Shown here piece after piece: positions 1 to 7,359 of a DNA stretch of 64,000 bases. Position numbers and translations under genes: made by a program. The stretch comes from Aliarcobacter cryaerophilus ATCC 43158 (GTDB lineage Bacteria; Campylobacterota; Campylobacteria; Campylobacterales; Arcobacteraceae). Numbering within the stretch: position 1 is the stretch's first letter; each line of letters opens with the position of its first letter. Location: positions 744,001 to 808,000 of the forward strand of contig NZ_CP032823.1 of the NCBI RefSeq assembly GCF_003660105.1. Reading direction: 5' to 3'. The notes below the pieces were generated by a model. It was not told the origin of the DNA. It worked only from the letters and a program-made list of their open reading frames with translations, and did no database searches.

Positions 1-1292
1 CAAAAATTATTGGAACAACAGCAGATGTTATTGATTTAGCGGAAGATAGAAAAAAATTCTCTGCATTTGTTGAAAAAATTGGTCTTTTACAACCAGAAAA
101 TGGAACAGCTGTAAAACTCGATGAAGCTATAAAAATAGCTGAAAAAATTGGATATCCAGTATTAGTAAGACCTTCATTTGTTCTTGGTGGAAGAGGTATG
201 AAGATTGTTTACTCTACTGAAGAGTTAAAACAATATATGGATGAAGCAGTAAGTGTTTCAAATGATGCTCCTGTTTTAATTGATAAATTCCTTGATAGAG
301 CAATCGAACTTGATGTTGATTGTATTTGTGATGGAAAAGAGGTTTATATTGGTGGAATTATGCAACATATTGAAGAAGCTGGTATTCACTCAGGTGATAG
401 TGCTTGTTCACTTCCTCCAATTTCTATAAGTGATGATTTAATTAAAGAATTAGAATCAAAAACTAAAGAGATGGCTTTAGGTCTTGGAGTTGTTGGGCTT
501 ATGAACACTCAATATGCAATTCATAAAGGAGAGATTTATTTAATCGAAGTAAATCCAAGAGCATCTAGAACTGTTCCTTTTGTATCTAAAGCAACAGGAA
601 TGCCACTTGCTAAAATAGCAACTAGAGTTATGTGGGGACAAAGTTTAAAAGAGGCATTAAAAGTATATGATAGAGATATTGTATATGAAGAAAATGGTGT
701 TTTAAAACCAAGATTAAAAGATCATGTTGCTGTTAAAGAGTCTGTTTTCCCATTTAATAAACTAGTAGGTGCAGATTTACTTTTAAGTCCTGAAATGAAA
801 AGTACAGGTGAAGTTATGGGAATTGCTTCAAATTTTGCGATGGCATTTGCAAAATCACAAAATGCAGCTAAAAACTCTCTTCCAAAAAGTGGAAAAGTAT
901 TTATCTCTTTATGTGATTTGGACAAAGAGTTTGCTTCAACTATTGCAAAAAGTTTAGTTGATAGTGGATTTACAATATGTGCAACAGGTGGAACTGAAAA
1001 AATTATATCTGAAGCTGGAATTGCTTGTGAGAAAGTTTTAAAAGTTAGTGAAGGAAGACCAAATATCACAGATTTATTGACAAATGGTGATATAGTAATG
1101 GCAATAAATACAAGTGGAGAACAAGAAGCTTCAAAAGATGACGGAAAAGAGATAAGAAGAGCAGTTTTAAGAATGAGTGTTCCTTATTTTACAACTGTTG
1201 CTGCTGCATTTGCTGCTACAGATGCAATCAAAGAGATGAAAACGTCAGATGTTTCAACTCCGAAATCAATTCAAGAGTATTTAAACTACTAA
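1..1292 (+). CDS. carB: Carbamoyl-phosphate synthase large subunit, 3' part
   Basis: The gene enters from the left edge; its first whole codon is at position 3, giving 429 codons of a protein usually near 1,080 residues. The enzyme makes carbamoyl phosphate from bicarbonate, glutamine-derived ammonia and two ATP, for pyrimidine and arginine synthesis. What is visible is the second ATP-grasp domain, with RPSFVLGGRG just before position 198 and the metal/ATP motif EVNPRASRTVP near 546-578. The C-terminal MGS-like allosteric domain follows, from about KVFISLCDLDKEF with CATGGTEK. The ATG at 198 lies inside the ATP-grasp fold and is not the start. Two bases separate its stop from the next gene, so the pair is probably cotranscribed. 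Confidence 0.97.
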   Translation, partial: KIIGTTADVIDLAEDRKKFSAFVEKIGLLQPENGTAVKLDEAIKIAEKIGYPVLVRPSFVLGGRGMKIVYSTEELKQYMDEAVSVSNDAPVLIDKFLDRAIELDVDCICDGKEVYIGGIMQHIEEAGIHSGDSACSLPPISISDDLIKELESKTKEMALGLGVVGLMNTQYAIHKGEIYLIEVNPRASRTVPFVSKATGMPLAKIATRVMWGQSLKEALKVYDRDIVYEENGVLKPRLKDHVAVKESVFPFNKLVGADLLLSPEMKSTGEVMGIASNFAMAFAKSQNAAKNSLPKSGKVFISLCDLDKEFASTIAKSLVDSGFTICATGGTEKIISEAGIACEKVLKVSEGRPNITDLLTNGDIVMAINTSGEQEASKDDGKEIRRAVLRMSVPYFTTVAAAFAATDAIKEMKTSDVSTPKSIQEYLNY

Positions 1293-1294
1293 AA

Positions 1295-1738
1295 ATGAAT
1301 CCAGATTTAGTATATTTGGTACAAACAGATACAACTGTTGGTTTCTCATCATTTAATGATGAGAAACTATCAAATATAAAACAAAGACCTTCCAATCAAA
1401 AAATTCTTAAAACTTTGGATAGTTTTGTAACTTTAAAAGAGTTTGCAAGAGTTCCAAAAAAGTTTAGAAAAATCGTGAGAAATAGTTCTAAAACTACATT
1501 TATATATCCAAATTCAAACTCTTTTAGGGTTGTAAAATCTGATTCTAGCTTTTTTGATTTTATAAAAAAATTCAGAGTTTTATCTTCAACCTCTGCAAAT
1601 AAAACAAAAGAAAGTTTTGATTATGATTTTGCTTTTGAAAAATGTGATGTTGAAGTTGTAGGAAATGTTGGATTTTTTGAAACTTTCTCTTCAAAGATTT
1701 ATAAATTAAGTAAAAATAGATTAAAAAAAATAAGATAG
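1295..1738 (+). CDS. Short YrdC/Sua5-family protein
   Basis: This 147-residue protein resembles the YrdC/Sua5 fold, which binds double-stranded RNA and, in full-length members, makes threonylcarbamoyl-AMP for the t6A modification of tRNA. The family tetrad is recognisable: K29-Q-R31 in the first half and S100-A-N102 within LSSTSAN. The opening LVQTDTTVGF matches the family's YPTDTVYGL-like N-terminus. It is shorter than typical YrdC (about 190 residues), so it may be a reduced Campylobacterota version or a paralogue with another role. It starts two bases after carB and is probably translated from the same message. The family call is good; the catalytic role is inferred. Confidence 0.75.
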   Translation: MNPDLVYLVQTDTTVGFSSFNDEKLSNIKQRPSNQKILKTLDSFVTLKEFARVPKKFRKIVRNSSKTTFIYPNSNSFRVVKSDSSFFDFIKKFRVLSSTSANKTKESFDYDFAFEKCDVEVVGNVGFFETFSSKIYKLSKNRLKKIR

Positions 1739-1778
1739 TCATTGTCTTGTTTTAAGCAAAATAAAACGCAAACTAAAC

Positions 1779-1784
1779 TATAAT
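1779..1784 (+). promoter_or_regulatory. Probable -10 box for tRNA-Glu
   Basis: A perfect TATAAT lies 16 bases before the tRNA-Glu gene in an AT-rich spacer. No good -35 hexamer stands at 16-18 bp, which is common for sigma-70 promoters in this phylum. Confidence 0.5.
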
Positions 1785-1800
1785 CAAAATTCTTTTTTAA

Positions 1801-1876
1801 GACCCTGTCGTCTAGCGGCCAAGGACCTCAAGATTTCCTCTTGATGACGAAAGTTCGAATCTTTCTGGGGTCGCCA
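1801..1876 (+). tRNA. tRNA-Glu (anticodon TTC)
   Basis: A full cloverleaf can be drawn. The acceptor stem GACCC pairs with GGGTC (discriminator G), the D-arm is GTCTAGCGGCC, and the anticodon stem TCAAG/CTTGA closes a seven-base loop with TTC in the middle. The T-arm is GAAAG-TTCGAAT-CTTTC, followed by an encoded CCA. The 3' half from 1830 is also attL of the integrated element; the element supplied this half and so restored the gene. The T-stem differs from the displaced copy at 9063-9109 by two compensated base pairs. Confidence 0.95.
1830..1876 (+). repeat. attL: restored 3' half of tRNA-Glu
   Basis: This direct repeat matches 9063-9109 over 47 bases with four mismatches. The first 20 bases (anticodon loop, stem and variable region) are identical. 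All four differences lie in the T-stem, as two compensated pairs. Confidence 0.9.
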
Positions 1877-1944
1877 TTTCAAAGTACTATATAATCGTAG
1901 TTTAATCTATATAAATATTTTTTATTGCCTAAAAGAAATAAAGT

Positions 1945-1972
1945 AGGGTGTGGTTTGGGGTGTGGTTTTGAA
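1945..1972 (+). repeat. Left copy of the 28-bp subterminal repeat (candidate integrase arm site)
   Basis: The site contains two tandem copies of GGGTGTGGTTT about 70 bases inside attL. The same 28 bases, with one mismatch, occur at 8926-8953 about 110 bases inside attR, in the same orientation. The symmetrical subterminal position suggests arm-type binding sites for the integrase or its directionality factor. Confidence 0.6.
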
Positions 1973-2061
1973 CAAATAATATTGAGTTATAAAGCCAAAA
2001 AAAGATATGGATATATTTTCTTTACTCTAAATATTAATAAATATTTGTATCTAAATCAAAA

Positions 2062-2406
2062 TTAAGAGATTTTTTCATTTAATCTTCTTTTTTCTATGAT
2101 ACGAGCAAAAATATCGTGAACTCCATCATCTTTATCTAGCCAAAGCCACTCTTTTACATTGTCTATAAACCAATCTTGTTCTTCTAAATTACTCCATACA
2201 AAACAACCTAAATCAGACGGACTATCATTTTTTGATACATAGTAGAATTTATCTATTTTTTTCATTCTTGAAAATTCAGCTAAATAATCAATATTTTTAT
2301 ATATCTCTTCTAAACTATATTTTCCCTCTCGTAGGATTTTTTCTTCGTCCATAACTATTTTTATTCCATATTCTGTTATGTTATTTGTATCTACTTTTTT
2401 TGTCAT
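2062..2406 (-). CDS. Hypothetical acidic protein of the element
   Basis: This is a 114-residue, rather acidic protein with many aromatic residues (QDWFIDNVKEWLWLDKDDG near the C-terminal third); I recognise no domain. The reading frame extends 19 codons further upstream, but the ATG at 2406 follows an AAAGGAG ribosome-binding site at ideal distance, so that start is chosen. No signal peptide or membrane segment is visible, so it is probably cytoplasmic. It lies between attL and the secretion-like operon, flanked by two imperfect copies of an AAGCCAAAAAA-type sequence (1992-2016, 2496-2520). A cargo or regulatory role is possible, but nothing in the sequence shows which. Confidence 0.6.
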   Translation of the reverse strand: MTKKVDTNNITEYGIKIVMDEEKILREGKYSLEEIYKNIDYLAEFSRMKKIDKFYYVSKNDSPSDLGCFVWSNLEEQDWFIDNVKEWLWLDKDDGVHDIFARIIEKRRLNEKIS

Positions 2407-2555
2407 TTTTTGCTCCTTTATTTGATATATTATAATATCATTTATATATTTTCCAAACTTCATTTTAAAACATTTCTATTAAATAAAAAATGTTGAAGCC
2501 AAAAAAGAGTATAGATATATGTTCAATACATTTAATTGAAATGAACAGATATAAT

Positions 2556-2593
2556 TTTTTATACTAGGGTGGTATAAAAATTTTATACTACCC
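2556..2593. repeat. Overlapping inverted repeats (alternative hairpins)
   Basis: TTTTTATAC (2556-2564) pairs perfectly with GTATAAAAA (2572-2580). The overlapping arm GGGTGGTATAAAA (2567-2579) pairs with TTTTATACTACCC (2581-2593), with one G-T wobble. The two hairpins exclude each other. They lie just downstream of the VirB6-like gene and may end or attenuate that operon, although no clear U-run follows. Confidence 0.45.
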
Positions 2594-2605
2594 CATATTT
2601 ATTTT

Positions 2606-3523
2606 TTAATTAGTTGATGGATTTTTTGGTTGAAAAGTTTTAATAATTGAACTTGGAGCTTTTACTACATTTGCTGTATTCGTTGCACTTCCTGATATTT
2701 GACTACCTAAAGCACTTTTTGATATAGCTTCAATTGAAACAGTTCCTAGTTTTTCAGCTATTGAATGAGCAACTTTTACAAGTCCTAACATTATTATCCC
2801 CATAATAAAAGATTGCAGAGCTACTCCCATTGGCTCAATATTATTTCCTACATTACTAATTAATGATGTTTGAAAATCTGTGTATGTTCCCATTACTGCT
2901 GACATTATTAAACCAACTATTAAAATAGTTAAAGCATTTGAAATAAACATATTTAGCCATTGATTAAATATTTGTTTTGAGAAACCAAAAGCTAGAGCAA
3001 ATACAGCTATTGGTAAAAGTAATAATAGTAATTTTAAAGTAAGCTCTGTAAAAACAATTATTAAAAATGTAGGAACTGCACCTATAACAAAACCTAAATA
3101 AATTAATAACATACATAAAGTACCTAAAATCGCCCCTGGTATACTACTTGGAGTGGCTTGATATGTTATATTTGCTAGTTTTATTGCTTCATCAAATAGT
3201 TTATCTAATTTAGCAAATAAGTTTATATCACCACTCATAAGATGATGAAGACCCTCAAAAGCTACCTTTAAAGTTTCCATAAATCCACCTTGATTAGTAG
3301 CAACTGAAATAACAAGAGAAGCTGATACAATTTTCCAAACTAATTCTCTTAAAGGCTCTTGAGATTTACCAGCAAAAGATTTATAAGCTTCAAACATTAC
3401 CCAAAGAGTAACTGTAATTCCAAATAAACTAGCTAAAGCTTGAATAATAGTTTGAATATCTGATGAATTTAAGAAATTAAATATACTTGAAACAAAAGCT
3501 CCTAAACCTTGAAAGAAATTCAT
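2606..3523 (-). CDS. VirB6/TrbL-like inner-membrane protein of type IV secretion
   Basis: This 305-residue polytopic membrane protein has hydrophobic segments near residues 28-46, 63-76, 130-158, 160-182, 194-212 and 233-252, followed by a polar Ser/Thr-rich tail. The stretch LPIAVFALAFGFSKQIFNQW, with a conserved Trp after the fourth hydrophobic block, is typical of VirB6/TrbL, the polytopic channel component through which T4SS substrates pass. It is the last gene of the minus-strand operon. Its ATG overlaps the upstream stop (ATGA, 3520-3523) and has an AAGGGGA ribosome-binding site. No ATPase or core-complex gene accompanies it, so a helper system would be needed. Family confidence is good; function is inferred. 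Confidence 0.8.
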   Translation of the reverse strand: MNFFQGLGAFVSSIFNFLNSSDIQTIIQALASLFGITVTLWVMFEAYKSFAGKSQEPLRELVWKIVSASLVISVATNQGGFMETLKVAFEGLHHLMSGDINLFAKLDKLFDEAIKLANITYQATPSSIPGAILGTLCMLLIYLGFVIGAVPTFLIIVFTELTLKLLLLLLPIAVFALAFGFSKQIFNQWLNMFISNALTILIVGLIMSAVMGTYTDFQTSLISNVGNNIEPMGVALQSFIMGIIMLGLVKVAHSIAEKLGTVSIEAISKSALGSQISGSATNTANVVKAPSSIIKTFQPKNPSTN

Positions 3524-3783
3524 AAAATCCCCTTTTGACTTAAATAATTACTCCAAATAGCAATAAGAACTATCAAAAGTAAAATGATTATAAATTTGCC
3601 TTGGTTTTCACCAATATCAGGTTTATTTTTAGGCTCTATTTTAAAATTGATTTTTTGACTTATATTGTCGAATAAATCTGCAAAAAAACCAAAAAATCTT
3701 GATATGTATAGAAAAAATAAGCTTATGATCCTAAAAGGATTAAAAGCTATTTTCATAAAAGATATAATTTTTTGTTCACTCAT
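3520..3783 (-). CDS. Small membrane protein of the T4SS-like operon
   Basis: The 87-residue protein has an amphipathic, aromatic-rich N-terminal part (residues about 9-35, with FFLYISRFFGFF) and a clear C-terminal transmembrane helix, FIIILLLIVLIAIWSNYL. I recognise no family. It overlaps both neighbours by four bases (ATGA at 3780-3783 and 3520-3523), which implies translational coupling with the lipoprotein and the VirB6-like gene and hence a shared complex in the inner membrane. It could be a small accessory protein of the VirB6-like component, but this rests only on position. Confidence 0.65.
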   Translation of the reverse strand: MSEQKIISFMKIAFNPFRIISLFFLYISRFFGFFADLFDNISQKINFKIEPKNKPDIGENQGKFIIILLLIVLIAIWSNYLSQKGIL

Positions 3784-4112
3784 TTTTTTGCCTTATCATC
3801 AGGTTTTAATGACCAATCAAATTTTGAAAAATCTATATGCTTCCCTTTAACTGTATCGTATGCTTTTTGCTTCATAGCACTCCATTCATTTGTTTGTTTT
3901 AGTTCTTCAAACCATACATTAGCTTTCATTCCATAAACTTTTTCATACTCTTTTGTGATGGCTTTAGCTTGTTGCTCAATATCATTTTTAACAATTTGTA
4001 TAGCAAATATTTTTTCTCTATATTCAATTTTTGCTTTATCTTCTGCACTCTCTCCACAACCACTTAATAAAAAAGCTAAACTTATAGCCATTCCAAATAT
4101 AATTTTTTTCAT
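3780..4112 (-). CDS. Lipoprotein of the T4SS-like operon (VirB7-like position)
   Basis: The 110-residue protein has a classical lipoprotein signal with lipobox LLSGC (Cys19), so it should be lipidated and membrane-anchored. The mature part is charged and largely helical. Its position between VirB5- and VirB6-like genes matches that of VirB7 or entry-exclusion (EexN-type) lipoproteins in T4SS operons, but the sequence alone decides neither. The last 20 residues contain KHIDFSKFDWS, almost the same tail as the VirB5-like protein next door (KHSDFSKFNWS). At DNA level 28 of 32 bases agree (3811-3842 with 4135-4166). An AAGGAG ribosome-binding site lies seven bases before the ATG. Confidence 0.75.
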   Translation of the reverse strand: MKKIIFGMAISLAFLLSGCGESAEDKAKIEYREKIFAIQIVKNDIEQQAKAITKEYEKVYGMKANVWFEELKQTNEWSAMKQKAYDTVKGKHIDFSKFDWSLKPDDKAKK

Positions 4113-4115
4113 TTT

Positions 4116-4865
4116 TTACTTCTCCTTGTTTATTGACCAATTAAATTTTGAAAAATCACTATGTTTATTTAGTGTACTTTCAAATTGTCTTTGTTTTTGC
4201 TCTTCTTCTGCTCTTGCCATAGCTTGATTGTTTTTTTCCATCATATCAATTTTCATTTGGATAATTTGCATTTGAGCCATTTCCATATTAATAGCATTTG
4301 CTATATCTTGACTATCTTTTATATCTTGTGAGCTTGAAACTCTGCTAGATAATTTTTCTAAATTTTCTGCTGATGCATCTACCATCTTTTTAGTTTCTTG
4401 AACTGTTGCAATTTGTGTAACTTCTCTTTGAAGTTTCATTTTGCAATTCTCTTTTTCCCAATCTTTGTAAATTTGATTTTCACATCTATCAAAAACATTA
4501 TATTTTTGAAATAAACTTCTTGATAAATTCCCAATATTTGAACTAGGGTTTGCCATAGCTTTAGCTAAATCTAAATAGTCATCACCATATACTTTCGCAT
4601 ATTGTTGTAATCTGTTTAAATCTTTTACAAATCCAACACTATCACGAATACCTGTTTTACTCATAAGTTCAGTTTCATAAGCTGTTAATTGGCTAGAGTA
4701 GTGCGAAGCTGTATCACTCCATCTTTCGGCTGTTTCTTTCCACTCTGCTATCTCTTTGATGTTTTGAGCTAAAGTTTGAGCAATAGCAAGGACATCAACT
4801 GTTGGTATTCCTGAACTAAAAAGTAATTGAGTGCTTAGAACTGCACTAATTAGATATTTTTTCAT
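4116..4865 (-). CDS. VirB5-like type IV secretion protein
   Basis: The 249-residue protein begins with a Sec signal peptide (MKKYLISAVLSTQLLFSSG) and is then almost wholly helical. The early part (WKETAERWSDTASHYSSQL, then GIRDSVGFVKDLNRLQQYA) follows the pattern of VirB5/TrbJ proteins, which sit at the pilus tip and contact recipient cells. A long coiled-coil region rich in Met, Gln and Glu fills residues about 150-225. The C-terminus KHSDFSKFNWS repeats the tail of the adjacent lipoprotein. Two Cys (in DRCENQ and ENCKM) might form a periplasmic disulfide. Three bases separate it from the lipoprotein gene. The VirB5 assignment is by pattern and context. Confidence 0.75.
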   Translation of the reverse strand: MKKYLISAVLSTQLLFSSGIPTVDVLAIAQTLAQNIKEIAEWKETAERWSDTASHYSSQLTAYETELMSKTGIRDSVGFVKDLNRLQQYAKVYGDDYLDLAKAMANPSSNIGNLSRSLFQKYNVFDRCENQIYKDWEKENCKMKLQREVTQIATVQETKKMVDASAENLEKLSSRVSSSQDIKDSQDIANAINMEMAQMQIIQMKIDMMEKNNQAMARAEEEQKQRQFESTLNKHSDFSKFNWSINKEK

Positions 4866-4867
4866 AT

Positions 4868-5077
4868 TTATTTTTCCTTGTTTAAGTTTGTATTATTTTT
4901 TATATCTTGTAAACGAGCTTCTAGCTCATCATCTTTAATTTTTAACTCTTTAAGCTCCTTTCTAATTTCTAACTCTCTATTTTCTAGCTCTTTAAAAAGA
5001 GTTTCTAAATCTTTCAAAAACTCTTGAAAAATAGCTTCTACTCGCTCATCAATAATTTCATTACTTTTAATTTCCAT
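4868..5077 (-). CDS. Small coiled-coil protein of the element
   Basis: The 69-residue protein is strongly charged and almost entirely alpha-helical coiled coil (repeating LxxLEN/RELEIRKELKEL heptads), with no signal peptide or membrane segment. It lies between the HUH Rep gene (14 bases upstream) and the VirB5-like gene (two bases downstream) and is preceded by AAAGGAAA. It may be an accessory factor for Rep or a small regulator; I do not recognise a family. Confidence 0.6.
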   Translation of the reverse strand: MEIKSNEIIDERVEAIFQEFLKDLETLFKELENRELEIRKELKELKIKDDELEARLQDIKNNTNLNKEK

Positions 5078-5091
5078 TTTTATATTTCCTT

Positions 5092-6504
5092 TTATGCTGT
5101 TTTTTCATTTATATATTCTATTAATTCCCAATCATCACTATCGTAGATAAGCTCTTCACGGCACCATATAATCAATCTTTCTATTTTTGTTAAGTTGATA
5201 GGCTTATTATTGTTTTCTATATGGTTTAAAAGCTTATTTAACCACTTATCGTATCTATTAGCTAGAATATCATCAAGATAAATAGATTCTTTATAGAAAT
5301 TATCTTTTTTTACAAAGAAATTCTCAACCATTAAATCTTTTTTTAGTTTTGATATGTCAATATTTGACATAAACAAATTAAATATTTTTATATTTATGTT
5401 TACTTCTTGTTCTGTATGATTTTGTTTCAGCTCTCTCATACAGAGCTTTTTAATTAATGCTATTTCATTGGTAACCTCTTTTTTTATAATTTGTATTGTG
5501 CTTGTTTGTATATTTGCTTTAAATATCTCTTTTTTTAATGCTTCTTTAGTTTTTGTGTTACCCGTTTTAATATCAGTTTTTACCAAAGTGCTATTATTTT
5601 GAATATCATAAAATAAATCTTCAAACTGCTCTTTATTCTCTTTTGGAAAATGTGAAAATATATGTTTATAAATATATTTTGGAACTGGAGTTCTACTTGT
5701 TAAAATTAAATTTATTTTATTTTTTCTTTTCCAACCGTCCAACTCGTGGATATATTTTATATCATCACTTTTAAACTGTTTTTTAATATATTTTGAAACA
5801 TATCCAACAGCTTTTTTACTATCTTGCAAGATTTCTATTTCACATCTTCCTATATCATTATCTTTATTTTTTGAATAAATAGAATTAATTAAATATTTGT
5901 TGATGGGTTTTTCTTTATTATTTGAAATAAATCTTTTTTCATCTGTACATTTCATTTTATTTTTAATAATACTTATTGCAGTTTCAAGCTCTTCATTTGG
6001 AACAAATAAAACTATGTGTAAGTGTGGAGTTAGTGAGATATGTTTTTCTACTACTTGAACATATCTGCAAAATATCTTTTTTCTACCAAAATCAGTTTTT
6101 GAAAACTCTTTAATAAAATTTCTTTTTACATTATTCAAAAGTTCATAAGCTACTTTTGGAGAGTTTTCTTTTTTATGTAATGGATTAGAAATAAGATTTT
6201 TTTGTTCATCTAGTTTATATTTATGGAATTGACTGTTTGCAGTTAATGTAATAAAAAGAGCTGTAAAGTTATCTTTATACTTTTCTTGCATTTCTTTTTG
6301 AAAATAGATAGATTTAAAAATTAAATCATTGTATCTTAGTTCATACTCTTTTTTTAAATCAAAAGTTAAATCTTCTATTTCACCAGTTTTTAAATTTAAA
6401 AGCTTTTTATTACTCATAAACTCTTTTTGTTTTGCTTCAAATTTTTCAGAGTATATTCTAAGTTCAAAAAGCTCTTCTTGAATTATGTTTGTTTTCATTC
6501 TCAT
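5092..6504 (-). CDS. Y2-type HUH replication endonuclease (phage gpA-like Rep)
   Basis: The 470-residue protein contains the three motifs of HUH single-strand endonucleases in order: motif I FITLTAN (residues 84-90), the metal-binding HLH (161-163, in TPHLHIVLF) and the two-tyrosine motif GYVSKYIKK (Y235 and Y239). The YxxxY spacing and the following KK match phiX174 gene A, P2 gpA and IS91-type enzymes, which nick one strand and stay joined through tyrosine to start rolling-circle replication. The N-terminal ~80 and C-terminal ~200 residues are charged helical regions without a recognisable helicase. It probably replicates the excised element, or processes it for transfer as a relaxase. It is the first gene of the minus-strand operon, with AGGA five bases before ATG. 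Confidence 0.85.
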   Translation of the reverse strand: MRMKTNIIQEELFELRIYSEKFEAKQKEFMSNKKLLNLKTGEIEDLTFDLKKEYELRYNDLIFKSIYFQKEMQEKYKDNFTALFITLTANSQFHKYKLDEQKNLISNPLHKKENSPKVAYELLNNVKRNFIKEFSKTDFGRKKIFCRYVQVVEKHISLTPHLHIVLFVPNEELETAISIIKNKMKCTDEKRFISNNKEKPINKYLINSIYSKNKDNDIGRCEIEILQDSKKAVGYVSKYIKKQFKSDDIKYIHELDGWKRKNKINLILTSRTPVPKYIYKHIFSHFPKENKEQFEDLFYDIQNNSTLVKTDIKTGNTKTKEALKKEIFKANIQTSTIQIIKKEVTNEIALIKKLCMRELKQNHTEQEVNINIKIFNLFMSNIDISKLKKDLMVENFFVKKDNFYKESIYLDDILANRYDKWLNKLLNHIENNNKPINLTKIERLIIWCREELIYDSDDWELIEYINEKTA

Positions 6505-6559
6505 TTTTTCCTATGGGACAATCTTCAATAACTAGACAAGGGCAAAGCCAAAATCTAAC

Positions 6560-6736
6560 TTATTTGAAAATTTGGATTTTGCCATCAATAAAATATTTAA
6601 GTAAAATATTTAATCCACCACCAAAACCAATACCATAATCTTGGAATTTTTTTTCTGCTATTTCTTTTGTATTTCTATCTATTGCAAAAGTAATTTTTTT
6701 ACTTTGTTCATTTTTTCTTTCTATTTGGTTTTCCAT
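6560..6736 (-). CDS. Small ribbon-helix-helix-like DNA-binding protein
   Basis: This 58-codon gene encodes a protein with the layout of a ribbon-helix-helix factor: a short strand KKITFAID (residues 13-20), helix one NTKEIAEKKFQDYG, a Gly-rich turn, and helix two GGGLNILLKYFIDGK. An AAGGGAA ribosome-binding site precedes the ATG. It lies 55 bases upstream of rep in the same direction and divergent from the CI-like gene, a good place for a copy-control, relaxosome-accessory or autoregulatory protein. Family call is by pattern only. Confidence 0.65.
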   Translation of the reverse strand: MENQIERKNEQSKKITFAIDRNTKEIAEKKFQDYGIGFGGGLNILLKYFIDGKIQIFK

Positions 6737-6921
6737 CTTTTTCCCTTTATAGTTTTTATGTAAATAAATGTAAGTTTATACAACATTTGATATACTAATG
6801 ATTGTTTTTAAGATATAAAAAAACAATAAAGCACAAATATGTATTATTTTGCATTTATAAGTATTACTATATATTGTAATATATTAATATATGCTTAAAA
6901 TTATTATTGATTAGGGTAAAA
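6737..6921. promoter_or_regulatory. Divergent control region between RHH-like and CI-like genes
   Basis: This 185-base AT-rich spacer must hold promoters for both directions. A perfect palindrome ATATATT-GT-AATATAT lies at 6869-6884, about 38 bases before the CI-like start, and is a candidate operator. Individual promoter boxes cannot be told apart from the AT-rich background. Confidence 0.4.
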
Positions 6922-7359
6922 ATGGATTTTGATACTTATTTTGAAAAACTTTTTAATTTTTATAATGTTTCAACAATTAAAGAACTATCACAAAAAATTG
7001 GAATAGGTGCTTCAACCATATCTGCTTGGAATCAAAGAAAATCTATATCGGCATTAAAAAAAGCTTGTAGAGAACTTAATATTTATAATGATATTTTTGG
7101 GAATATAGACAATAAAATATTAGAAGCTTTGAATAAAGAACAACAAGATGAAATAAAAAATAGTATAGATGAAGATACAATGTTTCATATTCAAAATCTT
7201 TTTACAATAGCTAAAAGAAAAAATTTATTGAAAGAACTAAAAACTGAATTAAGTATGATGTATTTAAAATATTCTACTTATGACAAAGATTCGAAAACAG
7301 AAGATGGAAGAAATATTTTTAATGATAATATAATTTTTGAAGCTCCAGAAAAAATTTAG
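6922..7359 (+). CDS. CI-like helix-turn-helix regulator
   Basis: The 145-residue protein begins with the phage CI-repressor type helix-turn-helix (residues about 4-45, with STIKELSQKIGIGASTISAW) followed by a helical, charged region; there is no S24 protease domain. The reading frame opens at a TTG (6907), but the ATG at 6922 has an AGGG six bases upstream and is preferred. It probably represses the divergent minus-strand genes of the element. The frame ends at an amber codon (7357-7359) yet stays open for a further 26 codons to TAA at 7438-7440, encoding a lysine/glutamate-rich tail. The present stop could therefore be a recent nonsense change. Confidence 0.75.
   Translation: MDFDTYFEKLFNFYNVSTIKELSQKIGIGASTISAWNQRKSISALKKACRELNIYNDIFGNIDNKILEALNKEQQDEIKNSIDEDTMFHIQNLFTIAKRKNLLKELKTELSMMYLKYSTYDKDSKTEDGRNIFNDNIIFEAPEKI

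Noticed and set aside
198-1292. carB start at 198
   Set aside because: The frame is open to the left edge and encodes conserved ATP-grasp sequence before 198.
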